Source: an uncultured Verrucomicrobiota bacterium
GTDB taxonomy: Bacteria; Verrucomicrobiota; Verrucomicrobiae; Opitutales; Opitutaceae
DNA: 6,625 nucleotides
Assembly (NCBI GenBank): GCA_946481225.1
Contig: CAMLNJ010000172.1
Span: 1-6,625, forward strand
Reading direction: 5' to 3'
The position numbers and the translations under genes were made by a program. This document shows, in pieces, positions 6,003 through 6,625 of the stretch (the first letter of the stretch is position 1; the number at the start of each line of letters is the position of its first letter). The notes beneath the pieces were generated by a model, which saw only the letters and a program-made list of their open reading frames with translations, had not been told where the DNA came from and ran no database searches.

Positions 6003-6625
6003 TTATCGCGCATACGCCTGCCGATACTCGGAGGCGGAGCGGCCGAAGAACTTCCTAAATGCTCGGCAAAAGCTCTCGACGTTCGGGTAGCCGACCTCGG
6101 CGGCCAGCGCCTTGATCGACGGCCCGCCCGTCGCCAAGGCGTGTCCCGCGACGCGCAGCCGTTTCTGGATCAGGTATTGGTGCGGGCTCTCGCCGAGGTG
6201 CGCGCGAAACAGCATGTGCAGGTGCGAGACGCTGACGTCCGCCGCCTTCGCCACGTCCTCGAGCGACAAGGGCCTCGCGTAGTTCAGGTTGATGAAATCG
6301 GTCGCGAGACCGAGTTGGATCGGGATGGACTGCGCCCGCGCCAGCGAGCGCTCCAACTCGAACTCGAGGCGCGAGAGGATCAGCTTGCCGACCACGTCCC
6401 GATCCAGCGCCGCGTAGTGGAAGGCATGCAACATCTCGCCGATGAAGGCGTGCATGGACTTGCGGTCTTTCCACTGGAACACCCGAGGCCAGTCCGCGGG
6501 GAACGCGTCCCGCCCGCGCTCGAACCAGGCGACGTAGCAGTGGTAGTAGCTCTCCGGCGGCGAGTCCGATACCGAGTCTTGCCCGTCGTGGTGGCAAAAG
6601 ACCGCTCCCTCGCGGTGCGGCACGG
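6003..6625 (-). CDS. AraC/XylS-family transcriptional regulator, N-terminus cut by window edge
   Basis: About 206 residues are visible up to the TAA at 6003-6005. The C-terminal 95 residues form the two-helix-turn-helix DNA-binding domain. The first unit is about 119-142 (LSLEDVAKAADVSVSHLHML) and the second about 168-194, with the family signature GYPNVESFCRAFRKFFGRSA. The visible N-terminal part, YYHCYVAWFERG and onward, looks like the end of a ligand-sensing domain. AraC proteins usually have close to 280-300 residues, so some 80 residues are probably missing beyond 6625; the GTG at 6621-6623 is unlikely to be the true start. Such regulators commonly control sugar or other catabolic genes in response to a small molecule. 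Nothing here links it to the restriction operon: a spacer with a terminator-like hairpin separates them. It is most likely chromosomal flank. Confidence 0.93.
   Translation of the reverse strand, partial: VPHREGAVFCHHDGQDSVSDSPPESYYHCYVAWFERGRDAFPADWPRVFQWKDRKSMHAFIGEMLHAFHYAALDRDVVGKLILSRLEFELERSLARAQSIPIQLGLATDFINLNYARPLSLEDVAKAADVSVSHLHMLFRAHLGESPHQYLIQKRLRVAGHALATGGPSIKALAAEVGYPNVESFCRAFRKFFGRSASEYRQAYAR

Overview
The window looks like part of a defence or restriction locus from a GC-rich bacterium. All convincing long genes lie on the minus strand, so transcription runs from high to low coordinates. In that order they are the C-terminal part of an AraC-type regulator (6003-6625, cut by the window edge), a roughly 320-base spacer with a terminator-like hairpin, a type I restriction-modification methyltransferase gene hsdM (4068-5681), a C-terminally truncated DUF1016/YhcG-family gene (3086-4078), an AAA+ ATPase gene (2070-3065), and a cytoplasmic-looking S8 (subtilisin-like) peptidase gene that runs off the window at position 1. 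The organism cannot be fixed from this sequence. High GC, few recognisable Shine-Dalgarno sites and stop-free palindromic repeats inside a gene would fit Verrucomicrobia such as Opitutales, but that is only a guess.

hsdM, the DUF1016 gene, the ATPase gene and the peptidase gene are packed tightly. There is an 11-base overlap, then a 20-base gap, then a 3-base gap, as expected of one operon. No hsdS or hsdR lies in the window. hsdM carries an in-frame amber codon at 5181-5183 between its N-terminal helical domain and its methyltransferase domain, while the rest of the frame is intact, so the methyltransferase is probably inactive unless the stop is read through or is a sequence error. The DUF1016 protein keeps its N-terminal domain and the start of its nuclease domain, then loses family similarity just after the GRQVH motif, where the catalytic PD-(D/E)xK core should follow. 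The DNA there becomes AT-rich, and the ATPase-peptidase pair starts directly afterwards.

The two most interesting things are these. First, the AAA+ ATPase and S8 peptidase form a tightly coupled pair with all expected catalytic motifs, embedded in an apparently decaying type I restriction locus. This suggests an ATP-dependent proteolytic system, possibly defensive, that arrived as a cassette. Second, the DUF1016 gene contains four 27-base (nine-codon) palindromic or palindrome-derived units, all in the same frame and spaced by whole codons. They sit just before the family's LPWxHH motif and encode repeated peptides of the type ILPQAAAKL. They resemble in-frame palindromic elements such as those known in Rickettsia, or a local expansion of the native segment.
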